From an uncultured Flavobacteriales bacterium (lineage in GTDB: Bacteria > Bacteroidota > Bacteroidia > Flavobacteriales_G > Salibacteraceae): DNA of 32,432 bases. Location of the stretch: positions 1-32,432 of the forward strand of contig CAJXNO010000034.1 in assembly GCA_913057205.1 (NCBI GenBank), written 5' to 3'. The notes beneath the pieces were generated by a model. The model was not told the DNA's origin and made no database searches. It saw only the letters and a program-made list of their open reading frames with translations. This document shows, piece after piece, positions 8,860 to 16,625 of this stretch (positions are counted from its first letter, which is position 1; each line of letters begins with the position of its first letter). Both the position numbers and the translations under genes were made by a program.

Positions 8860-9671
8860 CTTCCTATTCTCAATGAGAGGCTAAATCTATTGTATGTGTT
8901 TGTATAAACCGCACGTTTACTATTCAAAGATTCGTAATACACCAATGTGGGATTCACACCAATGGTGTAGGAAAGCACAACGCCTCTGTAATGTAAGGAT
9001 AGTCTTGATACGGGAGTCCACCAAGCTGTGAATTCCTGATATTCCACACGCTCGTAACCAGCGATGAAGTTCATCTGCACCGGAGCAAACATGCGATGCA
9101 CTCCTGCACCAATGCTCAACCCCAAGGGAAAGGTGTTCTCATAGGTCGCTCCTTGCCATAGGTTAATTGACAGCATGGCGCCGGCTTCCAGGTGACCTAG
9201 GCCCAAGCCCGTTTCGCGTTCAACAGCAAAGATTCCCGCATTGAAGGCCGCCGTTGAAACGGTGTCTGCACTGTAACGAAACCCATCCTCTGTGGTGAGG
9301 TCTACAAGACTCAGGCTCCAAACCAGTGGAACATCCAACGACAGAGACGCCCAATTGCGGTACTCAATTAACCTGAACCGCGGTTCGTAGTGCAAGCTCA
9401 TCAAGCCAAACCCTCGATTGTATACAGGCTGTGGATACGCAATACCATCATCAACTTCGTAATGGATGGCCTGGTCTGGTGATCTGTAAAAATGGGAGAA
9501 CATAGACAGTCCCAATTCATGCCGAAAGGAACTTTTGAAGTGCTTCAAGCTGAACACGTACCAATCGCCTTCTAGTCCAAGCACCGTTTCTTTTTGCGCA
9601 TGGGTAGTGAAAGGAAGAGCACTTCCTAGGATCAGAAGCAACCTTATGATATGCACGAATGGCCGCATCAT
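8856..9671 (-). CDS. Hypothetical outer-membrane-type protein
   Basis: I do not recognise a family. The 271-residue protein has a signal peptide (hydrophobic core IIRLLLILGSALPF, likely cleavage after HAQ near residue 26). The rest is rich in alternating hydrophobic and aromatic strands, for example WASLSLDVPLVWSLSLVDL, GAMLSINLWQGATY, MNFIAGYERVEY and LHYRGVVLSYTIGVNPTLVYY. It ends in NRFSLSLRIGR, resembling a last beta strand. This suggests a small beta-barrel in the outer membrane, by inference only. It overlaps the lipoprotein gene before it by 4 bases and the carboxylase gene after it by 4, placing it inside a tightly coupled operon. Confidence 0.65.
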   Translation of the reverse strand: MMRPFVHIIRLLLILGSALPFTTHAQKETVLGLEGDWYVFSLKHFKSSFRHELGLSMFSHFYRSPDQAIHYEVDDGIAYPQPVYNRGFGLMSLHYEPRFRLIEYRNWASLSLDVPLVWSLSLVDLTTEDGFRYSADTVSTAAFNAGIFAVERETGLGLGHLEAGAMLSINLWQGATYENTFPLGLSIGAGVHRMFAPVQMNFIAGYERVEYQEFTAWWTPVSRLSLHYRGVVLSYTIGVNPTLVYYESLNSKRAVYTNTYNRFSLSLRIGR

Positions 9672-10849
9672 CGGGTTTCTTCGTCGAAAAGGTTCTTGAG
9701 GTAAGGCACCATAGTCAATGTGGCAAAGTCATAAACCAACAGTCCTGATTCCGTGCCGATGTAAAGCTCGGTGTTCAACAACGCCACGTCACGGATGGCA
9801 TTGCTGAATGGAAGCAAGATCGGGTCGCTCTGAACGCTGTTGATGTCGCAACTACCATCCTTCAGTCCGTAGGTATAGATATAGCCGACAACTTCATTTG
9901 CGGTGGTAAGTTGATTCGTGAAATACTGTACATAAACCACGGCTTCTTGGTCTGTCCATTTGAGCACCTTAACCGGACCGATCACATCTGCGCTTGGCGA
10001 ACACGCGCTCTCCAATCGAAGTCGCTGGCTGTTCTCCGCTACTAAGGGTAACTCTATGATTGCATCGAAAGGAGAAAAGAAGGCAGGTTCACTTGGCAGA
10101 CCATAGATCACATCATCCGTGTTCCACACCGGGTCCACCACTTGATCGAAAGTTGATTCGCGTGGAATCTCCTCAGCAACCACCTCTCCAGAGCGAAAAC
10201 TGCTTACGTGATAACTGGGATTGGTGAGGATGAGCAGTTCATCACCCTTGAAAACAGCATTAGGCGATGATAGGAGGTCTGAACGCACACTCAATTCGGT
10301 CTCAACGCTTTCCCAAAGTCCACTACCCGATGGCTCAAAGCGGTGAATCGCCAAGAAATAGTCAGACAAGAAACTACCGCTCTGTGGATCCCAAATTTCA
10401 TTGTAATAGTCTATACGATGCAATACACCATCATCTGACAGGCAGTAGTCAAAGTAAAAGCGTGTAGGTCGGTAGAATGCGGTTGTGTCTCGGTAGTTTG
10501 ATATCCGTTCACGGGAAAAGGTTATGATGAGCGAATCGCTTCGCAGCCAGAAGGTTTCATTCGCTCCACTGTAGAGGACCTCTACGTCAGTAGGATCGAT
10601 CTGATCAAGCACAGGATAATTGCTCACGGTGAAGGCATACTGTCGATCATCTGCATAGCGCGTCAAGATGCCACCTTCCGCGGCTATGAGCAGTACACTA
10701 TCTCCTGGAAAAGACTCTACCAAATAGTTAGGGGTATTCACCAACTCGGGAAGGATGAAGGGACGCAGGTTCTTTTCTTCAATGCAACCACTCAAGGTGA
10801 TCAGCACCAAGGCAGAAGAAAACGCATATTTCCAGATACGCTTACTCAT
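9668..10849 (-). CDS. Hypothetical lipoprotein, possibly propeller-like
   Basis: The 393-residue protein has a lipoprotein signal: a basic start (SKRIWK), hydrophobic core, then lipobox LSGC with Cys near residue 22. The mature part is rich in beta strands separated by acidic turns. Near the C-terminus LLNTELYIGTESGLLVYD resembles one blade of the regulator-propeller repeat, but I cannot identify a regular blade series. Membrane anchoring is supported; function is not. It overlaps the PEGA/HtrA-like gene by 8 bases upstream and the outer-membrane-type gene by 4 bases downstream, so the three were probably selected to be made together. Confidence 0.65.
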   Translation of the reverse strand: MSKRIWKYAFSSALVLITLSGCIEEKNLRPFILPELVNTPNYLVESFPGDSVLLIAAEGGILTRYADDRQYAFTVSNYPVLDQIDPTDVEVLYSGANETFWLRSDSLIITFSRERISNYRDTTAFYRPTRFYFDYCLSDDGVLHRIDYYNEIWDPQSGSFLSDYFLAIHRFEPSGSGLWESVETELSVRSDLLSSPNAVFKGDELLILTNPSYHVSSFRSGEVVAEEIPRESTFDQVVDPVWNTDDVIYGLPSEPAFFSPFDAIIELPLVAENSQRLRLESACSPSADVIGPVKVLKWTDQEAVVYVQYFTNQLTTANEVVGYIYTYGLKDGSCDINSVQSDPILLPFSNAIRDVALLNTELYIGTESGLLVYDFATLTMVPYLKNLFDEETR

Positions 10850-12434
10850 AGCTTATGCTTAAGACGTTAAGTACGGTTTGAGCGTCCAAAAAACGGGACG
10901 AAGGCCATTGAAACCCCATCCATTGATACGCTGCATCAAAGACAGGAACAGCCATCATTGCTCGTTCAGCAAGCTCATTCTGAGCCGTCTTTGACCACTC
11001 CACTCCTACCTTGTTGACTTCATCATAAACAGGCAATAGGTAGCGCACATCCGCTTGAAGACTCGACTCAGTAGGTAAGACCGCTTTTAGGTTCATGGCG
11101 TCGATCTTCAAAAGGCTCAGGTCTACGTCTTTGTCCGTGGCTTCAACGCGGGCATCGAGTTCTACCCCATTCACGAAGCGCAAACGGATGGTTTCACCCA
11201 CCGGCATATGATTGGGAATAACCGCGAGTCCACCTTTAGCTAACACTACGCCTACCTCGTTTATCTCGGGACCGCTCGCACTGGCCACAATGCTGGCTGA
11301 AGCATAGCGCTGATTGCTTTCTACCTTAGGTAAGGGAATGATTCTTTTAGGTCCTTTTTTCGCTGGAAGGCTTGCTGTAGCCTCGGTTTTGATGGGAAGG
11401 TCCATCACATTCTTTGAAGCCGGAGCTTCTTCACTAGCCTGCGGATCTAAAGGTTCATCGCCTCGGTGGCTGTTCACCGAATCCATGGCAACGCTATCTG
11501 CACTCGGCATCGTGTCGAGTTGATTCGGTGCAGTCATCAAGTCAACCACCTTGCCTGTACGATCGATTACCGTTCCGCTATCCCCCTCCGCTTCTTCAAA
11601 CCTGCCGATGGGCTCCATTGGACGGGGTTTATCCAATCGTTCAAAAGCTGCGATCAGCGCTGTATCAGACTGCACAAAGCGATAGAAGTTATCGACTACT
11701 GCATCATGAAAGCCAATGGTTGCTATGCCTCGGTACTCGTACACCGATGCAAAAGGTTGATCCAAGAGGAGGCTATCGTTTTCGCGATCCACGAGCTGCC
11801 AGCGAACAGACACCGTTGCCGTATAGGCCTTGTAATATGATGCATAGTTTTCTGAACGCAGACCTCTCCGCAGCGTGTATGACTCGACCAAGCCCTGAAG
11901 CATCAATCGGGCCGAATCACCTCCTTCAATACGCTGTCTTGCATTTGGCAAACTATCAAACAGGTTCAAATTCATCGCCGACAATGCCTCATGCAGTTCA
12001 TCCTTCGCCTGCACGTCAAGCACATCCTTTCTGAAGCGATAGAGCCAGCGGGTGCCTGCACCGAGTTCTGTTCCATAGGGAATACCAGAGATCACTTGGC
12101 GCCAATCGACCCGTGCGTTGATCGGCTCAGACACTGTTGGAAGCACACGGGGCAATCGCACGTTGATCGCTATGTCCTTCGGCATGTCTAGCGTATAGGT
12201 CCGCTCAAAAGGAACGTGGTCAGGGGCAGTAACGATAACGGTATGGGTATCTATGCCTTTCCGCTCATTGAACCCCATGTATACCGTGCGGTCATTGGCT
12301 GAACCCAAGGTATCGCCGTCGAGAAGTACAACGCTATTATCCGGAATCGCTTGAATATGCAGCTTAGCCTGTTGGCCAAGCACAGTGCTCGACCAAGCCA
12401 GTAAGATGAAGCCAATCAGCGAATTCCGCAGCAT
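10842..12434 (-). CDS. Secreted PEGA-like protein with C-terminal HtrA/trypsin-like domain lacking the nucleophile
   Basis: The 530-residue protein has a signal peptide (NSLIGFILLAWSSTVLGQQ). Residues 22-95 look like a PEGA-type beta domain (IPDNSVVLLDGDTLG then HTVIVTAPDHVPFERTYTLDM). About 100-270 is an unrecognised domain, and about 270-370 is a low-complexity acidic and Pro/Ala linker. From about 375 to the end it resembles HtrA-type serine proteases: GGLAVIPNHMPVGETIRLRF and DARVEATDKDVDLSLLKID parallel the strands carrying the catalytic His and Asp (H409 and D438). The expected GNSGGP nucleophile motif is absent; AVPVFDAAYQWMGF stands near that place. It is therefore probably a non-catalytic binding domain. 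It starts 11 bases after sucC and overlaps the lipoprotein gene by 8 bases. Confidence 0.65.
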   Translation of the reverse strand: MLRNSLIGFILLAWSSTVLGQQAKLHIQAIPDNSVVLLDGDTLGSANDRTVYMGFNERKGIDTHTVIVTAPDHVPFERTYTLDMPKDIAINVRLPRVLPTVSEPINARVDWRQVISGIPYGTELGAGTRWLYRFRKDVLDVQAKDELHEALSAMNLNLFDSLPNARQRIEGGDSARLMLQGLVESYTLRRGLRSENYASYYKAYTATVSVRWQLVDRENDSLLLDQPFASVYEYRGIATIGFHDAVVDNFYRFVQSDTALIAAFERLDKPRPMEPIGRFEEAEGDSGTVIDRTGKVVDLMTAPNQLDTMPSADSVAMDSVNSHRGDEPLDPQASEEAPASKNVMDLPIKTEATASLPAKKGPKRIIPLPKVESNQRYASASIVASASGPEINEVGVVLAKGGLAVIPNHMPVGETIRLRFVNGVELDARVEATDKDVDLSLLKIDAMNLKAVLPTESSLQADVRYLLPVYDEVNKVGVEWSKTAQNELAERAMMAVPVFDAAYQWMGFQWPSSRFLDAQTVLNVLSISYE

Positions 12435-12445
12435 GGTGTTGCCTT

Positions 12446-13657
12446 TTAAGCCAACACCTCTTTCACTTTGTCAGCAGCCTCTTGAAGCACGATGGCCGAC
12501 TCGACTTTAAGTCCAGACTCATCGATGATCTTCTTGGCTTCTTCGGCGTTGGTACCTTGTAAACGTACAATGATTGGAACTGGTATGTCGCCAATGTTCT
12601 TATACGCGTCTACTACTCCTTGTGCCACGCGGTCACAACGTACGATACCACCAAAGATGTTGATCAAGATCGCTTTCACATTCTCGTCCTTGAGGATGAT
12701 GCGGAAGGCATTCTCCACGCGCTCTGCGTTTGCTGTACCTCCAACATCCAAGAAGTTGGCTGGCTCACCGCCGCTCAGTTTGATCATATCCATGGTAGCC
12801 ATCGCCAAACCTGCACCGTTCACCATACATCCCACGTTGCCGTCTAGCTTCACGTAGTTCAAGTTGAACTTACCTGCTTCCACTTCGGTTGGATCTTCCT
12901 CTGTGGTGTCGCGCATTTCAGCGTAATCCTTATGACGGAACAAGGAATTGCCATCCAAGGTAACCTTTGAATCCACTGCCATGATTTTATCATCAGAGGT
13001 CTTCAAAACCGGATTGATCTCGAACATGGAAGCATCGCAACCCACGTATGCATGGTACAAAGCAGTAACGAACTTGGTCATCTCCTTGAACGCGTTTCCA
13101 GACAATCCTAGGTTATAAGCCACCTTTCTCGCTTGGAACGGCATCAAACCAACCTTTGGATCGATCTCTTCTTTGAAGATCAAGTGTGGAGTCTCCTCTG
13201 CAACGGTCTCAATGTCCATACCACCTTCTGTGGAGTACATGATCATGTTTCTGCCGGTTTGGCGGTTGAGCAATACACTCATGTAGAACTCAGACGGCTC
13301 GCTGTCGCCAGGATAATAAACGTCCTGCGCTACCAATACTTTGTTCACTTGCTTTCCCTTCTCACCGGTTTGCAAGGTCACCAATACATTACCAAGGATG
13401 TTCTTCGAGATGGTTTCCACGTCTTCAATCGACTTGGCCAAGGCAACGCCGCGTTGTTCTGAACCTACGATCTTGCCTTTTCCACGTCCACCTGCGTGGA
13501 TCTGTGCTTTCACTACCCACCACCCGGTGCCGGTCTCTTCTTGCAACTTCTTCGCTGCTGCAACTGCTTCTTCAGGTGTTTCAGCTACGATTCCTTCTTG
13601 TATTCTAACCCCAAAACTCTTTAAGATCGACTTTCCTTGGTATTCGTGTAAGTTCAT
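12446..13657 (-). CDS. sucC: Succinyl-CoA ligase [ADP-forming] beta subunit
   Basis: SucC is the nucleotide-binding beta subunit of the TCA-cycle enzyme interconverting succinyl-CoA and succinate with substrate-level phosphorylation. The 403-residue protein begins MNLHEYQGKSILKSFGV, the family start. The ATP-grasp region has WVVKAQIHAGGRGKG. The C-terminal half carries FEINPV, LDGNVGCMVNGAGLAMATMD, NFLDVGGTA and INIFGGIVRCD, all standard. Length is near the usual 385-400. The partner sucD is not adjacent, which is not rare in Bacteroidota. A good promoter lies upstream (13688-13718). There is no terminator in the 11 bases before the next gene, so the following four genes may be read from this promoter. 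Confidence 0.95.
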   Translation of the reverse strand: MNLHEYQGKSILKSFGVRIQEGIVAETPEEAVAAAKKLQEETGTGWWVVKAQIHAGGRGKGKIVGSEQRGVALAKSIEDVETISKNILGNVLVTLQTGEKGKQVNKVLVAQDVYYPGDSEPSEFYMSVLLNRQTGRNMIMYSTEGGMDIETVAEETPHLIFKEEIDPKVGLMPFQARKVAYNLGLSGNAFKEMTKFVTALYHAYVGCDASMFEINPVLKTSDDKIMAVDSKVTLDGNSLFRHKDYAEMRDTTEEDPTEVEAGKFNLNYVKLDGNVGCMVNGAGLAMATMDMIKLSGGEPANFLDVGGTANAERVENAFRIILKDENVKAILINIFGGIVRCDRVAQGVVDAYKNIGDIPVPIIVRLQGTNAEEAKKIIDESGLKVESAIVLQEAADKVKEVLA

Positions 13658-13687
13658 ATTGCTTTATTGAATGGTTCTATCGTGTGC

Positions 13688-13718
13688 CAAATGTAGGCCT
13701 CCGGTATAAAGTATCCAA
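13688..13718 (-). promoter_or_regulatory. Bacteroidota-type promoter for sucC
   Basis: On the minus strand TTG (13716-13718), a 20-base spacer, then TACATTTG (13688-13695) match the -33/-7 consensus TTG-N19-20-TAnnTTTG. It is 31 bases upstream of the sucC ATG. This is the most complete promoter in the window. Confidence 0.7.
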
Positions 13719-13729
13719 TCAATACTTCA

Positions 13730-14542
13730 TTAAGGTAACATGGCTTTAAAATCTGCGTAACTCGTTGGGTTGAATGGTTCGGTTGAACACCCCACCTCCT
13801 CTGCTTTTGCTCTAATGTCCTCCACCCTGTTCTCTGGACTCGGATGTGTACTCAGGATCTGTGGAATATTCACCCCATCATTCTGCTCAGATATCTTCTC
13901 AAAAAAGATCGCTGCGGCATCACAGCGGTAGGGTGTTCCTGAAAGATACTCCACCGAATATGCGTCAGCCTCCGTCTCATCACTTCTGCTGAATTTCAAT
14001 GCGGCACCTGTTCCTGCGATCTGTGCTGCCAGTTCAGCCGCTCCAGATGCATTGTTGCCCAAGGCAATGGAGAGCAAGGTCTGTACGCCATAAGTCTTGG
14101 TCATCTGCTTCACACTATGCCTGCGGTCAGCATGCGCAATCTCGTGGCCCATCACGCCCATCAGGGCATCCTCTTCATCCAGGTACTTAATCAATCCAGT
14201 ATAGAAATAGATGTAGCCACCAGGTGCCGCAAATGCATTCAGCACATCGGCGTCGATGATGTGTACCTCCCAAGTAAACTCATCACGATAGCGGATCGGC
14301 TCTGACTCCAGTACTTGGTCGCGGAGATTCTCTAAATAGGCATAGGCGTCTGCGTACGTCTCTCGATCAAGGATCGGATACTCCTGCGGGTTGCCATCGA
14401 TCTCTTCTTTTAATTGAAGACCGAGCGTTTTATCATCTTCTACTGTAAAGAGCAGATCTACGGGCTCACGATCCTCACAACCTGCTGTTGCAACGAGCAG
14501 TGCGGTGAGCAGTAATGACGAAAGCGTTCGGAGGTGGATCAT
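13730..14542 (-). CDS. M48-family zinc metalloprotease, lipoprotein
   Basis: The 270-residue protein carries a lipoprotein signal with lipobox ATAGC (Cys near 22). The zinc motif HEIAH is at H133-E134-xx-H137 within LMGVMGHEIAHADRRHSVKQ, and the third ligand is probably the Glu of ETEADAYSVEYL, as in M48 enzymes. It matches the single-domain periplasmic M48 group (BepA/YcaL/LoiP-like) without the TPR domain of BepA. These proteases help quality control of outer-membrane proteins; that role here is inferred from family and location. CDAAAIFFEKI and STHPSPENRVEDI are typical of the C-terminal part. It overlaps the 152-residue gene before it by 4 bases. Confidence 0.88.
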   Translation of the reverse strand: MIHLRTLSSLLLTALLVATAGCEDREPVDLLFTVEDDKTLGLQLKEEIDGNPQEYPILDRETYADAYAYLENLRDQVLESEPIRYRDEFTWEVHIIDADVLNAFAAPGGYIYFYTGLIKYLDEEDALMGVMGHEIAHADRRHSVKQMTKTYGVQTLLSIALGNNASGAAELAAQIAGTGAALKFSRSDETEADAYSVEYLSGTPYRCDAAAIFFEKISEQNDGVNIPQILSTHPSPENRVEDIRAKAEEVGCSTEPFNPTSYADFKAMLP

Positions 14543-14997
14543 TTTTGGCTTGCCTTTTCTAAGTGTGCGCTAAGCAGCGGGAAAGCAAAGATTTGAAAAA
14601 CGCTGGACCCTGCGTTGAATACACGGTTATAAAGCGTCTTTAAGTTTTCAGAAAACAAGGCGGAGAAGACTGGTCCAAGGTCATTCAAAATACCCATGGA
14701 TTCTTCCAACCTTTCTTTGATGAATGCTTCCTTCTCCTCATAGTCTTCCGGAAGTGAACTGCTGTATGCATCAAAATCACGCTCAAAGCGCTTGTCCACA
14801 TCCGCATAAATCGGCTTAAAGTAGTCTTCGGTGCTGAATGTTCTGATGTGGGTTTGCTTGATAGCTTCTGCTCGCTCTTCTAGCTCTATCACTCCGTCTT
14901 GGTGAACCGCTGCTAAAATGGTTGTCCATAGGATCGCGTCCCCCATTTTGGTCAGGTGATCCGGCTCAAATTCGTACATCTCGCTCATGCTTTTCAA
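14539..14997 (-). CDS. Hypothetical small soluble protein, possibly TerB-like
   Basis: This is a 152-residue, mostly helical and acidic protein with no signal peptide. ILWTTILAAVHQDGVIELEERAEAI recalls the TerB-type helix pair with a D-G-x-I-x-x-E-E turn, so a TerB-like fold is possible but unproven. The rest is charged helix (KERLEESMGILNDLGPVFSALF) with a hydrophobic C-terminal stretch FQIFAFPLL. Its stop overlaps the protease start by 4 bases, so the two are probably translated together. The upstream intergenic stretch holds nested inverted repeats and is shared with a divergent small membrane gene. An ATG 9 bases downstream of the chosen one (MSEMYEF) is an equally possible start. Confidence 0.65.
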   Translation of the reverse strand: MKSMSEMYEFEPDHLTKMGDAILWTTILAAVHQDGVIELEERAEAIKQTHIRTFSTEDYFKPIYADVDKRFERDFDAYSSSLPEDYEEKEAFIKERLEESMGILNDLGPVFSALFSENLKTLYNRVFNAGSSVFQIFAFPLLSAHLEKASQK

Positions 14998-15032
14998 ATC
15001 TGAAGCAAAAATGTGTTTTTAAGAAAAAATAG

Positions 15033-15082
15033 AAACCTCACCCTGTAACGAGGTTTTAAACAATTTAAACAGAGTTACCTCG
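15033..15082. repeat. Nested, mutually exclusive inverted repeats in a divergent intergenic region
   Basis: AAACCTC (15033-15039) can pair with GAGGTTT (15050-15056). The same right arm, read as CGAGGT (15049-15054), can instead pair with ACCTCG (15077-15082). Between them TTTAAA (15055-15060) and TTTAAA (15064-15069) are themselves inverted repeats. This could be an operator for the divergent genes or an RNA switch ahead of the small membrane gene. Confidence 0.4.
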
Positions 15083-15121
15083 ATAATCGAACCATTGGTC
15101 TGAGGATTGTGTTCAAAGGGT

Positions 15122-15346
15122 ATGAAGAAGTTGATCGTACCCATTTCGTTCACCACTACCGTATGGTTGTTCTATCAGTTTTCGCCACTGCTTTCCCCTA
15201 CCATGATGTGGCTGATGGTCATGCAGTTATTCATCACCGTTTTGATGGTGTGGATGGTTTTCCGCATCCTGAAGGACGGTGAACCTTCGGAAAGAACCTT
15301 CGAAGAACATTTCTACGACGATAGCGACTACAGACGAAACGTTTAA
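15122..15346 (+). CDS. Hypothetical small membrane protein
   Basis: This 74-residue protein starts at ATG 15122, preceded by AAAGGG. A TTG at 15107 would extend it by five residues but looks less likely. It has two predicted membrane segments, about LIVPISFTTTVWLFYQFSPLL and MMWLMVMQLFITVLMVWMVFRIL, then a short acidic cytoplasmic or periplasmic tail (GEPSERTFEEHFYDDSDY). I recognise no family. The Leu/Met/Trp-rich second segment is typical of real small membrane proteins rather than chance reading frames. Its TAA stop overlaps the msrA stop in a TTAA palindrome. Confidence 0.55.
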   Translation: MKKLIVPISFTTTVWLFYQFSPLLSPTMMWLMVMQLFITVLMVWMVFRILKDGEPSERTFEEHFYDDSDYRRNV

Positions 15347-16014
15347 GGTGCTTCCTTCAACTTATCTTTGAAAGCTTCTCGAAACTTCTCCAGTTTTGGC
15401 TGGATGACAAAGGTGCAGTACGGTTGTGAGCTGTTGTTGTTGAAGTAATTCTGGTGATAATCTTCCGCAGGATAGTACGCCTCCAACGGCTCAATGGTAG
15501 TGACGATCGGATTAGGATAGGCACCAGACTGGTCGAGCTTCTTCAAGTAGTACTCTGCCTGTTCTTTTTGCCATTGATTGTGGTAGAAGATCGATGATCG
15601 ATACTGTGTACCGATGTCATTGCCTTGACGATTCAAGGTTGTGGGATCGTGCGTTTTAAAAAAGACCTGTAAGATCTCATCAAAAGACACCACCTCAGGA
15701 TCGTAGATAATCTGAGCTACTTCCGCATGTCCTGTCCTGCCGGTGCACACCTCCTTGTAGGAAGGGTTCTTGATCATGCCTCCGGTGTACCCACTTTCCA
15801 CATGTTTTACCCCTTTCAACTCTTGAAAAACAGCTTCCACACACCAAAAACATCCGGCACCAAGGGTAGCCGTGTCCAAGCCTTCCTTGGCCTCATTCAA
15901 TTCCTCTGCTGACATTTCGTTGATCTTGTTTATGGCATTTTCTTCCGATGAAGCACAAGCGAATACCGCCGTACTGCACAAAAAGAAAAGCCCTGCATTT
16001 ACGATTGATTTCAT
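15343..16014 (-). CDS. msrA: Peptide methionine (S)-S-oxide reductase, lipoprotein-type
   Basis: MsrA repairs oxidised methionine (the S-sulfoxide) in proteins. The 223-residue protein contains the active-site motif GAGCFWC with nucleophile Cys55. It also has VSGYTGG-type residues (VESGYTGGMIKNPSYKEVCTGRTGHAEV), FFKTHDPTTLNRQGNDIGTQYRSSIFY and EDYHQNYF, all standard family blocks. The N-terminus has a lipoprotein signal, AVFAC with Cys near 20, followed by about 30 acidic residues. It should therefore act in the periplasm or at the outer membrane rather than in the cytosol. No MsrB domain is fused. YCII is the next gene upstream (54-base gap), so the two may share a transcript. Confidence 0.93.
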   Translation of the reverse strand: MKSIVNAGLFFLCSTAVFACASSEENAINKINEMSAEELNEAKEGLDTATLGAGCFWCVEAVFQELKGVKHVESGYTGGMIKNPSYKEVCTGRTGHAEVAQIIYDPEVVSFDEILQVFFKTHDPTTLNRQGNDIGTQYRSSIFYHNQWQKEQAEYYLKKLDQSGAYPNPIVTTIEPLEAYYPAEDYHQNYFNNNSSQPYCTFVIQPKLEKFREAFKDKLKEAP

Positions 16015-16068
16015 CTTATTTGTTCAACAAGATGCTGGACGAATGGTTGCGATCAACCTTACACCCGA

Positions 16069-16449
16069 CTACCCCTCGATGTCGCGAAAGCCGTCGTCGT
16101 CGTCATCGTCATGGAGGTCGTCCAAGTGCGATTCCAACTCCCGCACCTCAATGCTGCCACCGAAGTCGAAGATCGGACAATCAGACGCCATCTCTACGGC
16201 TGCTTCAATGTCTGTTGCCTCCAATATAAGGTATCCTGACAGGCTGTCTTCTCCCTGGTACTCCCAAGCCTTTGGTCCGTCTTTGGTCACCACAACCGCG
16301 GCATCCTTCATCGGGAGGCCATCGATCAGTACACCTTCGTCTTCCAACGCATCCATCCAACGGTCCCAAGCGCGCTCATGGGCAATCAATTCTTTATCGT
16401 TTGCGTCGGTCGTTTTTCCACCTCTGAATAGGTAAATGAATTCTTTCAT
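16069..16449 (-). CDS. YCII-related (DGPF) domain protein with acidic tail
   Basis: The 126-residue protein fits the YCII/DGPF family: KEFIYLFRGG at the start, a central VVTKDGPKAWEYQGEDSLSGYLILEATDIEAAVEMASDCPIF block and GGSIEVREL. YCII proteins are small ferredoxin-fold proteins; some act as dehalogenases, and others are linked to ECF sigma factors. No sigma gene is adjacent here. The C-terminus is unusual: about 20 residues dominated by Asp (HLDDLHDDDDDDGFRD), encoded by a GTC/ATC trinucleotide-repeat-like tract at 16091-16122. No cytosol-export signal is present. Function remains unknown. Confidence 0.78.
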   Translation of the reverse strand: MKEFIYLFRGGKTTDANDKELIAHERAWDRWMDALEDEGVLIDGLPMKDAAVVVTKDGPKAWEYQGEDSLSGYLILEATDIEAAVEMASDCPIFDFGGSIEVRELESHLDDLHDDDDDDGFRDIEG

Positions 16450-16483
16450 GGTTCGATCTGATTTCTCATGCTAAGTAATGGCA

Positions 16484-16508
16484 TTCCTTGATTTGAGCAA
16501 GCAAGGAA
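16484..16508. repeat. Inverted repeat in the YCII/PhoD divergent intergenic region
   Basis: TTCCTTG (16484-16490) and CAAGGAA (16502-16508) form a perfect 7-base inverted repeat around 11 bases. It lies 35 bases upstream of the YCII start and about 118 upstream of the phosphatase start. It has operator-like geometry, and no regulator gene is next to it. Confidence 0.35.
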
Positions 16509-16625
16509 CGAAAAAAATGATGCGACAAATAACAGACTTTGGTCATCTTTTTCGTGATGAAATCATCTCATCAATCGCTTTTTCAATCCATTGGCTTAAG
16601 CTATCATTGAAGCAAGTTTTAAACC

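Noticed and set aside
11528-12034. 168-codon plus-strand frame
   Set aside because: Antisense to the PEGA/HtrA-like gene; composition typical of chance frames.
15872-16435. 187-codon plus-strand frame opposite msrA and the YCII gene
   Set aside because: Low-complexity Ser-rich antisense shadow covering two recognised genes.
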